Origin: CAIUGU01 sp963819685
GTDB taxonomy: Bacteria > Pseudomonadota > Gammaproteobacteria > Steroidobacterales > Steroidobacteraceae
Length of the DNA: 64,000 nt
Direction of reading: 5' to 3'
Assembly: GCA_963819685.1 (NCBI GenBank)
Contig: CAWFXI010000007.1
Location: forward strand, 310,001 to 374,000
Made by a program: the position numbers and the translations under genes. Positions 53,914-63,705 of this stretch are shown one piece after another (the stretch's first letter is position 1; each line of letters opens with the position of its first letter). A model generated the notes under the pieces. It was not told where the DNA came from and did no database searches. It worked only from the letters and a program-made list of their open reading frames with translations.

Positions 53914-54514
53914 TCTTCCCGCCCCTTCGCAGTTCACCGAATTCATTGAATTCAAAAAAGACAGATTCATCGCAATAGGCAGCTGTCGTACCGTCGTCAC
54001 CAAGAGCTACTCCGGAGGGAAGGCAGCTTTGGAGATGTCATTGCGCTGGTCTCCGATGAACAGTCACTGCAAAGTTTTTTCGCGTAAAGATGTCTCCTGT
54101 GTCAGACGCTGTCGTTGCATCACGACATCTCTGGAGCACGGCAACAGCAATGTGCTGATTGGGTTCGGAAAAAAATCTTCAATGTAAAAGCTGCACGCAC
54201 GGCCAACACCGTTAATCACAGTTCGTCTTGCGCGGAACACGGGTAAAGGAAGTCAGCGTCGCTGGAACTTGCGCAGAAAAGCGCAAATCCTGGCGCGGGA
54301 TTCGCGAGGTCAGGCTGGACGGGAAATCTGTGCCCGCGTTGCCCGCAACCGAAGGTTCAACGGCGAGCTTGGCGGAATACTACGTATGCATCGATGAAGG
54401 CACGCGGCTGGAAGCCAGATGAGCTTCACAGTGCGGCAGCGGGGTTCCCAGGTTCGGAATTGGGGCTTCCGCTGAAGTCGCGTGATCGATCAAGTATCGC
54501 TTGGTAGAGAGAAC
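53914..54514. other. Intergenic region, no clear gene
   Basis: Leader of the 397-residue Ig protein plus the downstream flank of the HD-GYP gene. A 64-codon frame from TTG 54228 to 54422 on the plus strand has no ribosome site or known match. Nothing else stands out. Confidence 0.5.
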
Positions 54515-56779
54515 TTACTCGGGAAGAGTAAACCCGCGCTGGGCAAAGAGACGAGTGCACGCTGCAACCACGTGAGGGTCATACAGCTTGCCGGCATTTC
54601 CATTGATTTCTGCCAACGCGGAATCAATACCCAGCGCTGCGCGCGAGGCACGTCGTGAGCACATGGCTTCGACGACGTCGGCAACAGCGAGAATACGAGC
54701 CTCAAGAAGAATATCGTCGCCCTTCAATGAACGCGGATAGCCACTTCCGTCAAGGCGCTCGTGGTGCTGGTAGACGATCTCCGCCACCGGCGCATTGAAG
54801 TCGATCGACGCCAGCATCTGGTGCCCTTCCGCGGGGTGGGCACGCACCAGCGCCATTTCGTGCTCCGTCAGACGGGATGGCTTTCCAAGTACGCCAGCCG
54901 GAATCATTACGCTGCCGATGTCGTGCAGGAGTCCTGCAATTCTCAGCACGTGTTGCTTCTGACCATCCATACCGAGCTCACGTCCCAGTGCTACGGCCAG
55001 CATGGCTACCCGCGCGGCACTGCCCGCCGTGTGAGGATCGTGAGTCTCGACAATGCGGCTCAAGGTGTCGATCAAGGATTGCATGGCGACGTCAGCCCGC
55101 TGTAATCCGCTCATGGTTCGGGAATAGGTTCGCTTGGCTTTCACCACTCTCCACAACCCGTCGGCCAGCAGGATCAGCTCTCGCTTGTCGTCCTCGGTGT
55201 AGTCATTCTCGCGATTACCGACAGCAAGCATCAGCAATACGTCTTCACCTTCCACCAATGGCACCACGAGGCAGCGTGCAAGATCCGGCACACCCGCTGG
55301 ATTCAGGTTGAGTATTACGGAGTTGTCCAGGAGAACGTGCCTGGACTTCACCACTTCGGCCCAAAAGCCAGCGCGCGCCAATGCCCTGGCTTCACCGTCG
55401 ACAGTCTCGGACTTTCCGGTCGTGGCAAGAAATCTGCCAGCAAGTGCCACGGTCTTGTTCTCCGGCGATACGACGAGCGCCAGAGCGAGCGGGCTACCTG
55501 CTATGAGGGCCACCTGTTCGAGGGCACGACGGATCAACCCGGGCTCGTCGAGCGCGTCAGCGGACTGCTGCAACTCCAATACAGCAGCGAGTCGCTGCTG
55601 ACTTAGCCGTTGCCTGACGAGTTCCTCGCGCTGCTGTGAAACATCGCGAATGAACATCACACGGCGACCCGCCTGGCCGTCAACGTTCCCTACCGTAACC
55701 TCCACATCAATGGATCCGCCGGACTTGCGGCGGTGCTTTGACTCGTAGCGATTGCTGCCACTCAAACGCTCCAGGTGGAGCCGAATCGTATTTTCACCCG
55801 CAACATTCAGCTCGAGATCGGAAACGCTCAGCTTCAGCAGCTCCTCACGACCGTAGCCCGTGAGGCGGCAGTACGCCGGATTCACGTCCAGCAGTTTTCC
55901 TTCAGCATCAACGAGGCAGTACCCATCGGCTGCAGAGTCGAGTACTGCTCGTTGCAGCGTGGCCTCGCTCTTCAGTTCCGCGGTGGCTTCGATTCGCTCG
56001 GTCACGTCGCAGACAGCATGGACCTCAGCATTGCGGCCACCGAACTCAAGCGGACGCACGTCCACGATCAAGGCAAGCAACTGACCTTCCTTGCGGCGCT
56101 GCCATCGGACTCCGGCCGGCAAGGCCGGGTGCTCACCCGAAGGTTCCAAGGCCTCCTGTGGAAGTCCCAGAAACTCCGGGCGCGAATAACCGAGCAGCTC
56201 CAAAGCGGCTTCGTTGACAAGGACATTTCGTCCGGTATCCAGATCCCTGACCCATAGCGGGCACGGGCAGGCTTCGAACAGTTTGCGGAAATTGCTTTCG
56301 CCATCCGCAAGACGCCGATTCTGCGCCTGGAGCTCTGTAACCTGCGCGGACAGGCGCATGTTGGCTTCATTCAGAACAGGAAGTCGCTCTGTCCCGGTGC
56401 CACGTGCCTTTGCTTCAGCCAGCAGCTCTTCGACCGCCTTGAGCAGCGCGTCAGGTTCGGAAGGCCGCGCCAGAAAGCGGTCGGCCTTCAGCTCCTCGGC
56501 AAAACGCTCGTACTTGGGATCGTCATAGCGAGTGGTAAAGAAAATAAAGGGAATGGACTGCAGTCGTTCATCCTGCTTCCATTTTCGGCAAAGCGCGAAG
56601 CCGTCCATTTTCGGTAACAGAATGTCCGAAACGACGAGCTGCGGGGGGTCGCGGCGCGCCGCTTCCAGCGCTTCCAGGCCATTGCCCGAACGCATGACCT
56701 TGTGACCACGGCCGGTGAGCAGCTCATCAAGCACGCTGGACTCGGACTCGCGCTCATAAGCGATGAGAATCGTGCTCAT
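54515..56779 (-). CDS. REC-PAS-PAS-GAF-HD-GYP c-di-GMP phosphodiesterase
   Basis: Signalling protein of 754 residues. Receiver domain at 1-120 with phospho-acceptor Asp52 (VSDILLPKMDG); the usual KP is ARP here. Two PAS domains follow (about 160-270 and 280-400; DSAADGYCLVDAEG), then a GAF-like region (420-560) and an HD-GYP domain with HDIGSVMIP (His619) and HHERLDGSGYP (about 672), all catalytic residues present. It should hydrolyse c-di-GMP. ATG 56779 gives the receiver N-terminus. It is divergent from the TonB-domain gene and close to the c-di-GMP-riboswitch gene. Confidence 0.9.
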   Translation of the reverse strand: MSTILIAYERESESSVLDELLTGRGHKVMRSGNGLEALEAARRDPPQLVVSDILLPKMDGFALCRKWKQDERLQSIPFIFFTTRYDDPKYERFAEELKADRFLARPSEPDALLKAVEELLAEAKARGTGTERLPVLNEANMRLSAQVTELQAQNRRLADGESNFRKLFEACPCPLWVRDLDTGRNVLVNEAALELLGYSRPEFLGLPQEALEPSGEHPALPAGVRWQRRKEGQLLALIVDVRPLEFGGRNAEVHAVCDVTERIEATAELKSEATLQRAVLDSAADGYCLVDAEGKLLDVNPAYCRLTGYGREELLKLSVSDLELNVAGENTIRLHLERLSGSNRYESKHRRKSGGSIDVEVTVGNVDGQAGRRVMFIRDVSQQREELVRQRLSQQRLAAVLELQQSADALDEPGLIRRALEQVALIAGSPLALALVVSPENKTVALAGRFLATTGKSETVDGEARALARAGFWAEVVKSRHVLLDNSVILNLNPAGVPDLARCLVVPLVEGEDVLLMLAVGNRENDYTEDDKRELILLADGLWRVVKAKRTYSRTMSGLQRADVAMQSLIDTLSRIVETHDPHTAGSAARVAMLAVALGRELGMDGQKQHVLRIAGLLHDIGSVMIPAGVLGKPSRLTEHEMALVRAHPAEGHQMLASIDFNAPVAEIVYQHHERLDGSGYPRSLKGDDILLEARILAVADVVEAMCSRRASRAALGIDSALAEINGNAGKLYDPHVVAACTRLFAQRGFTLPE

Positions 56780-57093
56780 GCCAGCCGTTTTACCTTCTTG
56801 TTGAACTGATTGAGGCTCCAGGGAACCTCGCCTGCCTGAGTATGCCCGGCACCAATACTTTGTCCACTCCCCTTGGTGCGGCAGGCGCCGCAAGGAAGCC
56901 CGACTGCAGGCAGTATGTGCCGGAAAAGTGCGCTACTTACGTGAGCGGCGCCCGTTTCAGGCGCGGAAGTCGCTCATTTGGGAGCCAGAGGACCCGAACA
57001 TGTATCCAAAACCTGACACGCGTCTCAGATCCTGAATCGATCCCAAGTAGCATGGCCCAGGTTCAGACAAAGCGGGTTCGGGGGAGCGTCGCC
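56780..57093. other. Divergent promoter region
   Basis: Separates the HD-GYP and TonB-domain genes and should hold promoters for both. No motif could be assigned with confidence. An in-frame ATG 57052 within it is a weaker start for the plus-strand gene. Confidence 0.45.
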
Positions 57094-59055
57094 ATGACCC
57101 AGGTTCAGGTTGATGCATTAAGTACGGAGTACGATCCGTCCATGGAAACCAATACCGTCACAGCATTTCCGGAACAGTCCGGCCGTAAGGATGCTGCCCG
57201 GACGGCTATTCTCGTGTTCACGCGAGATGCAACCCTGATTGACACGATCCGCAAGGCCTCGCCTCGCGATGCCACGGTCATTCATGCACCGGACCTCGAC
57301 CAGGCTTCCGATCAGCTGCCATCTGTTCAACCGGACGTCCTCGTACTGGATGCCGCCAGCGCGGCAGACGTCGCAACCATGGCCACGCAGATTACGCGCC
57401 AGTTTCCTGATCTCGTAATCATCGTTGCAGGGCGTCGCGAAGAAAGCGCCAGTCTGATGAAGCTGACAGCCTCAGGCCAGATTTACCGCTTCCTGCTCGT
57501 CCCCCTGGCGCTCGGACAGACACGACTGACCCTGGAAGCAGCACTGCGACGGCATGTAGAGCGCAGCATGGACCACGCGCTTCCACAAGAGATAAGCGCT
57601 TCGTCTCCCCCCAAGGGACCTGGCTCCAAAGTAATTCTCGCCGCGGGAATCGGTTTGTTACTGATCGCTGTCGTTTTGGGCTGGTTCTTCAGCCGCTCTG
57701 ACTCAGGCAGCAACACTGCTGACGTCGTCCCGGCTGAAGTGGCCATGTCGGATGAAGCGAAGACCATCGCGGCTGCCTCGCTTCCCGTGCAAAGTGAACT
57801 GACGCTGGCTGCCAGGGCCATGGAACGCCAGCAGTTTGTTGAACCGGCCGGCAGCAGTGCTCTTGACCACTATCGCGCGGCAATGGCGATCGAGCCGGGC
57901 AATGCACAGGCGCGAGCGGGAATCCAGTCGGTGGCGGACAGGATCGTTGAGCGCGCCGAGGCGGCCCTGCTCGCGGAGCGCCTCGATCAGGCTGTTGCGG
58001 CAGTGGAACTCGTTCGCAACATTCAGCCTGATCACACACGTTTGCCACTGCTCGACGCCCAGCTGCAGCGCGAGCGTGAGCGGCTCCAGTTGACTCAGGC
58101 ACGCGACGTCAGCGTGAAGCTGAAAAGTGCCATGGCCGTTGTCAACCAGCGTCTGGATGCTGGCCGCCTGATCACGCCAGCTGGTCAGAGCGCCCGCGAC
58201 GCGCTCTTTGAGGCTCGCCGGATTGATGCCACTGATCCTGCGGTTATTCAGGGCTTTCGCGACCTGACCAGCCGTCTTGTAAGTGACGCGGAGCGCGCTC
58301 AGACCGCAGGACAACGCGAGCAGGCATTGCTGTTGGTCGCTGCCGCCCGGGAACTCAGCCCTTCGGATGCGCGAGTTGCTGCACTTGAGCGATCGCTGAC
58401 GGAACTGCCACAAGCCCCAGCGCAGTCCAAGGTGAGCGCGAGCCCCGCAGCCGCAAGCAGCGACGTGTCGATCGGCCGAACCAGACTGGCCGAAGGCAAG
58501 CTGCTTGAGCCATCGGGAGACAGCGCCAGAGACCACCTGCTGGCAGCACGGGCCGCAAACGCGAACGATCCAGAGGCGCAAAAGTTGCTTACAGAACTCA
58601 AGGAACGCCTCATCGATTCGGGAGCCAAGGCGCTCGGCAACCAGGATCTTGCCGGTGCGGCGACTGCCTTGACTGCAGCCGCCGGCCTGGGCGTTCGCGG
58701 TGGTGAAGAGAGCCTGGCGAGTGCGCAGAGGGATCTTGAAAGGCTGCAAGCAGATCTCGACTTCCGCAACAACGTCATATCTGCGGCCCTCCTGCAGCGC
58801 ACGAAAATGGTTGCACCGATCTATCCGGAAAGCGCGCGCAGACGCGGTATCTCTGGATGGGTGGATGTGGCATTCACGGTCACCGTCAGCGGTACCGTTA
58901 CGGATGTCACGGTCACCGGCTCTGACCCGGGAAATGTCTTTGATGGGGCAGCCATCCAGGCTGTAGGGGGCTGGCGTTTCAAGCCTGTCGTCCGCTCCGG
59001 CAACCCAGTCCCGCAAAGAGCAGCTGCACGCATCCGTTTTGATCTTGAGGGATGA
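57094..59055 (+). CDS. Degenerate receiver - TM - helical repeat - TonB C-terminal domain protein
   Basis: Membrane protein of 653 residues. Residues 35-155 look like a response-regulator receiver (ILVFTRDATL; VLVLDAA with Asp86) but lack the conserved Lys near RFLLVPLAL. A membrane helix spans about 180-199 (ILAAGIGLLLIAVVLGWFF). A long periplasmic alpha-helical repeat region (200-565, repeated LLEPSGDSARDHLLAAR-like units) leads to a TonB C-terminal domain (PIYPESARRRGISGWVDVAF). GGGGGAG is seven bases before ATG 57094. It could link cytoplasmic signalling to an outer-membrane partner, which is inference. Confidence 0.8.
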   Translation: MTQVQVDALSTEYDPSMETNTVTAFPEQSGRKDAARTAILVFTRDATLIDTIRKASPRDATVIHAPDLDQASDQLPSVQPDVLVLDAASAADVATMATQITRQFPDLVIIVAGRREESASLMKLTASGQIYRFLLVPLALGQTRLTLEAALRRHVERSMDHALPQEISASSPPKGPGSKVILAAGIGLLLIAVVLGWFFSRSDSGSNTADVVPAEVAMSDEAKTIAAASLPVQSELTLAARAMERQQFVEPAGSSALDHYRAAMAIEPGNAQARAGIQSVADRIVERAEAALLAERLDQAVAAVELVRNIQPDHTRLPLLDAQLQRERERLQLTQARDVSVKLKSAMAVVNQRLDAGRLITPAGQSARDALFEARRIDATDPAVIQGFRDLTSRLVSDAERAQTAGQREQALLLVAAARELSPSDARVAALERSLTELPQAPAQSKVSASPAAASSDVSIGRTRLAEGKLLEPSGDSARDHLLAARAANANDPEAQKLLTELKERLIDSGAKALGNQDLAGAATALTAAAGLGVRGGEESLASAQRDLERLQADLDFRNNVISAALLQRTKMVAPIYPESARRRGISGWVDVAFTVTVSGTVTDVTVTGSDPGNVFDGAAIQAVGGWRFKPVVRSGNPVPQRAAARIRFDLEG

Positions 59056-59200
59056 TCGATCCTCGGTTGCGCTCGATACGCCTCCCAACGCGTCCAGAAG
59101 ACTGCTGACGCTGCAGTAGTCGACCGCGCGCGCCGGTCAGCACGACTGGCGCCCCGCGCCCGTTGACGCTACCCTGCGCGGCCCTTGCCAGACATGGACA

Positions 59201-59362
59201 GCAGGGTGATGCAAGACCCTTGGCAGCACCCTGATACCCCGAGTCACGGACGACTTGGGCTATCGATGAGTTCCAGCTCATTGATTTCGGGAGCCAGTGA
59301 AAACCGCGCTTTTCGCTGGATCCGGATGCAAAAGGCATGGACAGACTTTTGCATCAACCTGT
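59201..59362 (+). repeat. Five-hairpin dispersed element, copy C
   Basis: Same five palindromes as copy A: CAGGGTG/CACCCTG, CCGAGTC/GACTTGG, ATCGATGAG/CTCATTGAT, AGCCAGTGAAAA/TTTTCGCTGG and GATGCAAAA/TTTTGCATC. It ends two bases before the GGAG ribosome site of the MATE gene, so it forms that gene's leader. Confidence 0.85.
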
Positions 59363-59375
59363 GAGGAGCGAGTCG

Positions 59376-60812
59376 GTGGCAACAGAAAACGGCGCAATGG
59401 AGCAAGCCGGACTGCTTCCCGGACAACGAGTCGACACGCACGGAAGGATGCGAGTCGACTGGAAATTCGTGCTTGCTCTGGCTGGCCCGTTCGTCGCGAA
59501 CAGTGCTGTTCAGGCTGTACTCAATCTCACCGACACCTGGTTTGTCGGGCGTATCTCGACACCGGCCTTGGCAGCGATCGCGTCAATTCACTGGATCGTG
59601 CTTGTCTGCATCATGCTGCTGGGTGGTGTTGGTCTTGCGGTGCAGACAATCGTCGCGCAGGCGTACGGCGGGCGCCGCCGACTGCGCGCGGCGCAAGCGA
59701 CGTGGACAGCCCTGTGGGCAGCACTGGCGACTGCACCTTTGTTCGCCCTTCTGGCATTTGCAGGGGCACCGTTGCTTTCGTTGTTCGATCTGGACCCGCA
59801 AGTCAGTGCGCTTGCGGTCGAGTACTGGATTCCGAGGATGGCGGGTGCATCACTCGGTGTTGCATTGTGGGCGGTGCTCGGATTTTTCAACGGCATAGCC
59901 AGACCGCAAGTCACGTTGGCAGTAGACCTCGGCGTCGCGGTACTGAACGCACTGCTGAACCAGCTGCTTATTGTTGAACTGGGCCTCGGAATCGCCGGCT
60001 CTGCGTGGGCAACGACGATTGCCCTCGGTTTTGGCGTTATCGCCGCTCTGGTCATTTTCTTAAGTCCCCGCGTTCATCGCGAATTCAAGTCGCGGTTTAC
60101 CTGGCATCTGCACCCCGGAAGACTGCTCTCTCAATTGAAGTTCGGCTTTCCGATGGGACTGCTGTTCGCAGCGGATCTGATTGGTTTCGCGCTGTTCCAG
60201 CTGATGCAGGTCAAACTGAGTCCGGTGGATGGCGCCGCTACGCAAATCGCCATGATGTTGACCTCGATCGCCTACATGCCAGCGTTGGGTTTTGCCATGA
60301 CGGGTACAACGCTCGTGGGGCAATCCATCGGCGCGGGTGACAGGAACTGGGCTCGCCAGATCGGCAATTCGATCATCGCGCTGTGTACCGGCTATATGGC
60401 CTGCGTTGGCCTCCTGGTTGCTGCAGCGGGGCCGTGGCTTGTACCCACGTTTGTTCCGGCTGCCGATCCACTGGCGGTCGACGTCATTCGCACCGGAACG
60501 GTCATTCTCTGGATCGCCGCGGCGTATCAGCTTTTCGATGGATTGAACTTCGGATCCAGCTTCTGTTTGCGGGGAGCGGGTGATGCCATCGTTCCCGCCA
60601 TGATGGTCATTGCATTGTCGTGGCTGCTGTTCGTGCCCGCGGCGCACATGCTGACGTTCGCGCCGGGTCAGGGCTGGGTCGACTGGATGCCGCAATTTGG
60701 CCTGGGGGCGGTGGGCGGCTGGATTGCGGCCGTCCTTTATATCTGCGCACTCGGACTGACAATGTACTTCCGCTGGCGCTCCGGCGCATGGCGGCACATT
60801 ACGGTTCATTGA
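59376..60812 (+). CDS. MATE family efflux transporter
   Basis: Twelve-helix cation-coupled multidrug exporter, 478 residues, NorM/DinF-like. Conserved segments: LNLTDTWFVGRIST, GGVGLAVQTIVAQAYGG and the second-half equivalent GFAMTGTTLVGQSIGAG. The start is GTG 59376 with GGAG eight bases upstream; the longer frame from 59337 would begin inside the repeat. It overlaps the convergent rluF gene by 14 nt. Confidence 0.9.
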   Translation: MATENGAMEQAGLLPGQRVDTHGRMRVDWKFVLALAGPFVANSAVQAVLNLTDTWFVGRISTPALAAIASIHWIVLVCIMLLGGVGLAVQTIVAQAYGGRRRLRAAQATWTALWAALATAPLFALLAFAGAPLLSLFDLDPQVSALAVEYWIPRMAGASLGVALWAVLGFFNGIARPQVTLAVDLGVAVLNALLNQLLIVELGLGIAGSAWATTIALGFGVIAALVIFLSPRVHREFKSRFTWHLHPGRLLSQLKFGFPMGLLFAADLIGFALFQLMQVKLSPVDGAATQIAMMLTSIAYMPALGFAMTGTTLVGQSIGAGDRNWARQIGNSIIALCTGYMACVGLLVAAAGPWLVPTFVPAADPLAVDVIRTGTVILWIAAAYQLFDGLNFGSSFCLRGAGDAIVPAMMVIALSWLLFVPAAHMLTFAPGQGWVDWMPQFGLGAVGGWIAAVLYICALGLTMYFRWRSGAWRHITVH

Positions 60813-61506
60813 CCTCTGGAGCGATCTGCGGCACCAGACCATCAAGCTCCGCTGGAGTGAGATAGCGCCATCGGCCAAGGGCCAGGTTGCCGAGCGTGAT
60901 GTTCATGATTCTTACACGCTGCAGGCGGCGCACGGTATAGCCGAGGGCCGAGCACATCCGTCGAATCTGTCTGTTCATACCCTGTGTGAGAACAATGCGG
61001 AACACGTTCTTCGCGACCATGGTGACGCGGCAAGGCTCCGTCAACCGGCCCAGAACCCGAACGCCGCTGGACATGCTGGCCAGAAAAAGTTCCGTGATGG
61101 GCCGGTCAACCGTCACGATGTATTCTTTCTCGTGTTCGTTCTCCGCCCGCAGAATCGAATTGACGATATCGCCGTCGTTCGTCAACAGAATGAGTCCGTC
61201 CGAGTCCTTGTCCAGGCGTCCGATGGGGAACACCCGTTCCGGGTGGTTGATGAAGTCGATGATGTTCCCGGCCACACTTCGATTGGTCGTGCACTCGACG
61301 CCTACTGGCTTGTTCAGCACCAGATAGAGGGCGCTTCGGCGGCGACCGACCGGCTTGCCGTCAACCCTGACGTCGTCGACTTCGGTGACTTGCGTGCCAA
61401 GGGCAGCGGCTGCCCCGTTGATCGTCACGCGGCCGGCTTCAATCCACTTGTCGGCTTCGCGGCGGGAACAGACGCCCCGTTCGCTGATGTACTTGTTGAG
61501 TCGCAT
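60799..61506 (-). CDS. rluF: 23S rRNA pseudouridine synthase RluF
   Basis: RsuA-family pseudouridine synthase of 235 residues, most like RluF (U2604). S4 RNA-binding domain at the N-terminus (MRLNKYISERGVCSRREADK); the catalytic aspartate lies in PIGRLDKDSDGLI; LTQGMNRQIRRMCSALGYTV completes the signature. It lacks the long basic C-terminal tail of E. coli RluF. It ends within the MATE gene's 3' end, convergent. Confidence 0.88.
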   Translation of the reverse strand: MRLNKYISERGVCSRREADKWIEAGRVTINGAAAALGTQVTEVDDVRVDGKPVGRRRSALYLVLNKPVGVECTTNRSVAGNIIDFINHPERVFPIGRLDKDSDGLILLTNDGDIVNSILRAENEHEKEYIVTVDRPITELFLASMSSGVRVLGRLTEPCRVTMVAKNVFRIVLTQGMNRQIRRMCSALGYTVRRLQRVRIMNITLGNLALGRWRYLTPAELDGLVPQIAPEVNEP

Positions 61507-61518
61507 GGCACGCGGAGT

Positions 61519-63705
61519 CTAGTTTGGATTTCGGCCCGTGCGGGCAATCGACATCGCACCGAGCATTTCGCGAACTTCCGGTCGGTCGAAAATCGCCATG
61601 GCGGTTTGTGTCACCTTCCGCTGCCAGTTCGGATACTCGGTATGGGTGCCTGGCACATTGACAGGATCGGTCATGCCGGCGAGATCTTCAATCTGCACGA
61701 CGGCCAGCTCGGCGTTCGACAGCGCAAGAAAAACATGAGCCGCGCGCATCAGCGGCTGTGAAAAACCGGGCACGTCTTCATGTTGTTGCCAGTGCCAGAG
61801 ACCAGCAGCAACCAGAGCGATCATGAAGTTCCGCCTGTCAGCCACCCGGCCCGCCTCCACCTGTTGCCGCGTTGCCGTGTCCGGATACAGATTGAGACTT
61901 GCAGCGATCCGGATATCCACACCTTCCCACCACCCACGAAAGGTAGGCAAATCGTGCGTAGTGACGGCTGCCAGCGCCAGCCTTTCGTACGCGGCTGGCA
62001 GCTTGAAACGGCCCCCCGGCTCCTTTTCGAACAGCAGCACCTTGTAGTGCGCAACGGCATATCGGTGCATCGCAACGCGCACGGCATCAGGCACGGTCCC
62101 GAGGTCCTCGCCGATGACGACGCACTGGTTACGATGACTCTCGAGGCAAAGGATACCCATGAGGTCATCCAGCGGGTAGTGAACGTAGGCCCCGTCGGTC
62201 GCAACGAAACCACGAGGGACCCACCACTGCCGGAACAGCGCCATCACATGATCGAGACGCAGCGCTCCGACGGCGCGCATATTGAGCTGCAACAGGTCGA
62301 TGAACGCCTGGTAGCGTTGCAGCCTGAGTGCACGCGGATTCTGCGGAGGAATTCCCCAATCCTGGCCTTTCAATGCCAACGGGTCCGGCGGCGCCCCGAT
62401 TCCAGCCTGCGTGACATAGAGATCGGGATTTGACCAGGTTTCAGAACCACCAGCGCTGACACCCACTGCGACATCACCGTAAAGACCAAGCTTCATGCCC
62501 TTCTGCCCGGCCAGGCGCTGGGCGTCAGCAAGCTGGACCGCTGCCTGCCATTGCAGATAGAGGTAGAACTCCACATCTGCTGCATGCTCGAGCACAAACC
62601 GGTTCACCTCGGTCGAGTGAGGGTCACGATAGGCTTCGGGCCAGCTCGGCCAACCCCCGTACTCCAGTGATTGCTTACGCAGATGGGCATGCAACGCATC
62701 GAAGACGGCGTGCAGTCTGAGCGGCTCGCCTCCCGCTGCAACAAACTTTCGAAATGCGTCAGCACCGGCTGTCTCACCAGCCAGTCGCTGCGCGCGGAAC
62801 TGCTGATACAGGATGCGCAGCCAGTGGAGTTTCAGTTCCGCCACTGCGGCATAGTCAACGTTGGCGGTAGACCTCAATCGCGCGAGTGTCTCTTTTCCTG
62901 ATCTGCCCACGAAGGTTTGGGCGGCTTCGCAGCGCATAAACTCGGGAATGCGCGGCACAGAAATATAAAGCACGTTCAGAAACTGCCGGCTCGATGGGCT
63001 GTAGGGGCTGTATTGAGCCGGGTCGGCTGGCATCAGCGCATGTAGCGGATTCAGTCCGATCAGGGCACATCCAAAAGGCGCCGCACGTTCGATCACTTCT
63101 TCCAGATCGGCGAAGTCGCCAATTCCCCAGTTGCGCTCCGACTTCAGCGTATAGAGCTGTAGCGTGATGCCCCAGAGACGCTGCCCGTTCTGCAGTGCCG
63201 GGGAGTCGAAGCAACGCGGTGGCGAGATGATCAGCCGCATCTCTTCGGACACGCCGGAGCCCGCACGCACCGTCAGTCGATGGTATCCAGCAGGCAGATC
63301 CATGACTGGCAGCTTCCAGAGCTTCAAGGCTTGACCCGATGAGCTGTGGTTAACCACCTGATCCAGTGCGGCGGTGTTCACCGTACCCTGGCTCGTCGCC
63401 CCTGCCTCGGTCTCGAGCTGCCAATCCAGTGAGACTGCACCTTCGGGTCCCGACAGCAGTTCAATCGTGATGGGCGCTCCCTGCTGCACCACCAGCACAG
63501 GAGGCAGAATGTTCGCTCGCTCTGACGCCGAGGATGTACCGGCCGCTTCCTTGAGCGCTGGCCAGCTGCTGGCATCGACACCCATCGCAGACAACAACGC
63601 AATCCTTGTAGCCGCAGAGAACACCTTCAGTTCCCCACGATAATCGTGATAGGCCGCGCCGAGGCCATACTGCTCGGCAATCTCATCGAGCGTATTGCGC
63701 GTCAT
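61519..63705 (-). CDS. malQ: 4-alpha-glucanotransferase (amylomaltase)
   Basis: Cytoplasmic GH77 enzyme moving alpha-1,4-glucan chains; 728 residues. Nucleophile Asp in ALRLDHVMALFR, acid/base Glu in VIGEDLGTVP, third carboxylate in VTTHDLPTFRGWW. The long N-terminal beta domain matches MalQ of proteobacteria. Its start overlaps the stop of the upstream debranching-enzyme gene (ATGA), so the two act in one glycogen/maltodextrin operon. Confidence 0.93.
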   Translation of the reverse strand: MTRNTLDEIAEQYGLGAAYHDYRGELKVFSAATRIALLSAMGVDASSWPALKEAAGTSSASERANILPPVLVVQQGAPITIELLSGPEGAVSLDWQLETEAGATSQGTVNTAALDQVVNHSSSGQALKLWKLPVMDLPAGYHRLTVRAGSGVSEEMRLIISPPRCFDSPALQNGQRLWGITLQLYTLKSERNWGIGDFADLEEVIERAAPFGCALIGLNPLHALMPADPAQYSPYSPSSRQFLNVLYISVPRIPEFMRCEAAQTFVGRSGKETLARLRSTANVDYAAVAELKLHWLRILYQQFRAQRLAGETAGADAFRKFVAAGGEPLRLHAVFDALHAHLRKQSLEYGGWPSWPEAYRDPHSTEVNRFVLEHAADVEFYLYLQWQAAVQLADAQRLAGQKGMKLGLYGDVAVGVSAGGSETWSNPDLYVTQAGIGAPPDPLALKGQDWGIPPQNPRALRLQRYQAFIDLLQLNMRAVGALRLDHVMALFRQWWVPRGFVATDGAYVHYPLDDLMGILCLESHRNQCVVIGEDLGTVPDAVRVAMHRYAVAHYKVLLFEKEPGGRFKLPAAYERLALAAVTTHDLPTFRGWWEGVDIRIAASLNLYPDTATRQQVEAGRVADRRNFMIALVAAGLWHWQQHEDVPGFSQPLMRAAHVFLALSNAELAVVQIEDLAGMTDPVNVPGTHTEYPNWQRKVTQTAMAIFDRPEVREMLGAMSIARTGRNPN

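Noticed and set aside
53914..54130. Possible second c-di-GMP aptamer before the 397-residue Ig protein
   Set aside because: CCAAAGCTGCC and a CTCCGGAG stretch are loosely similar, but the GACGCAAAG core and GNRA loop are missing.
54228..54422. 64-codon frame on the plus strand
   Set aside because: TTG start without ribosome site, no known match; possibly chance.
57703..59088. 461-codon open frame on the minus strand
   Set aside because: Lies fully opposite the TonB-domain gene, whose protein has clear domains; the antisense frame has atypical Arg/Cys/Ser-rich composition and no domain.
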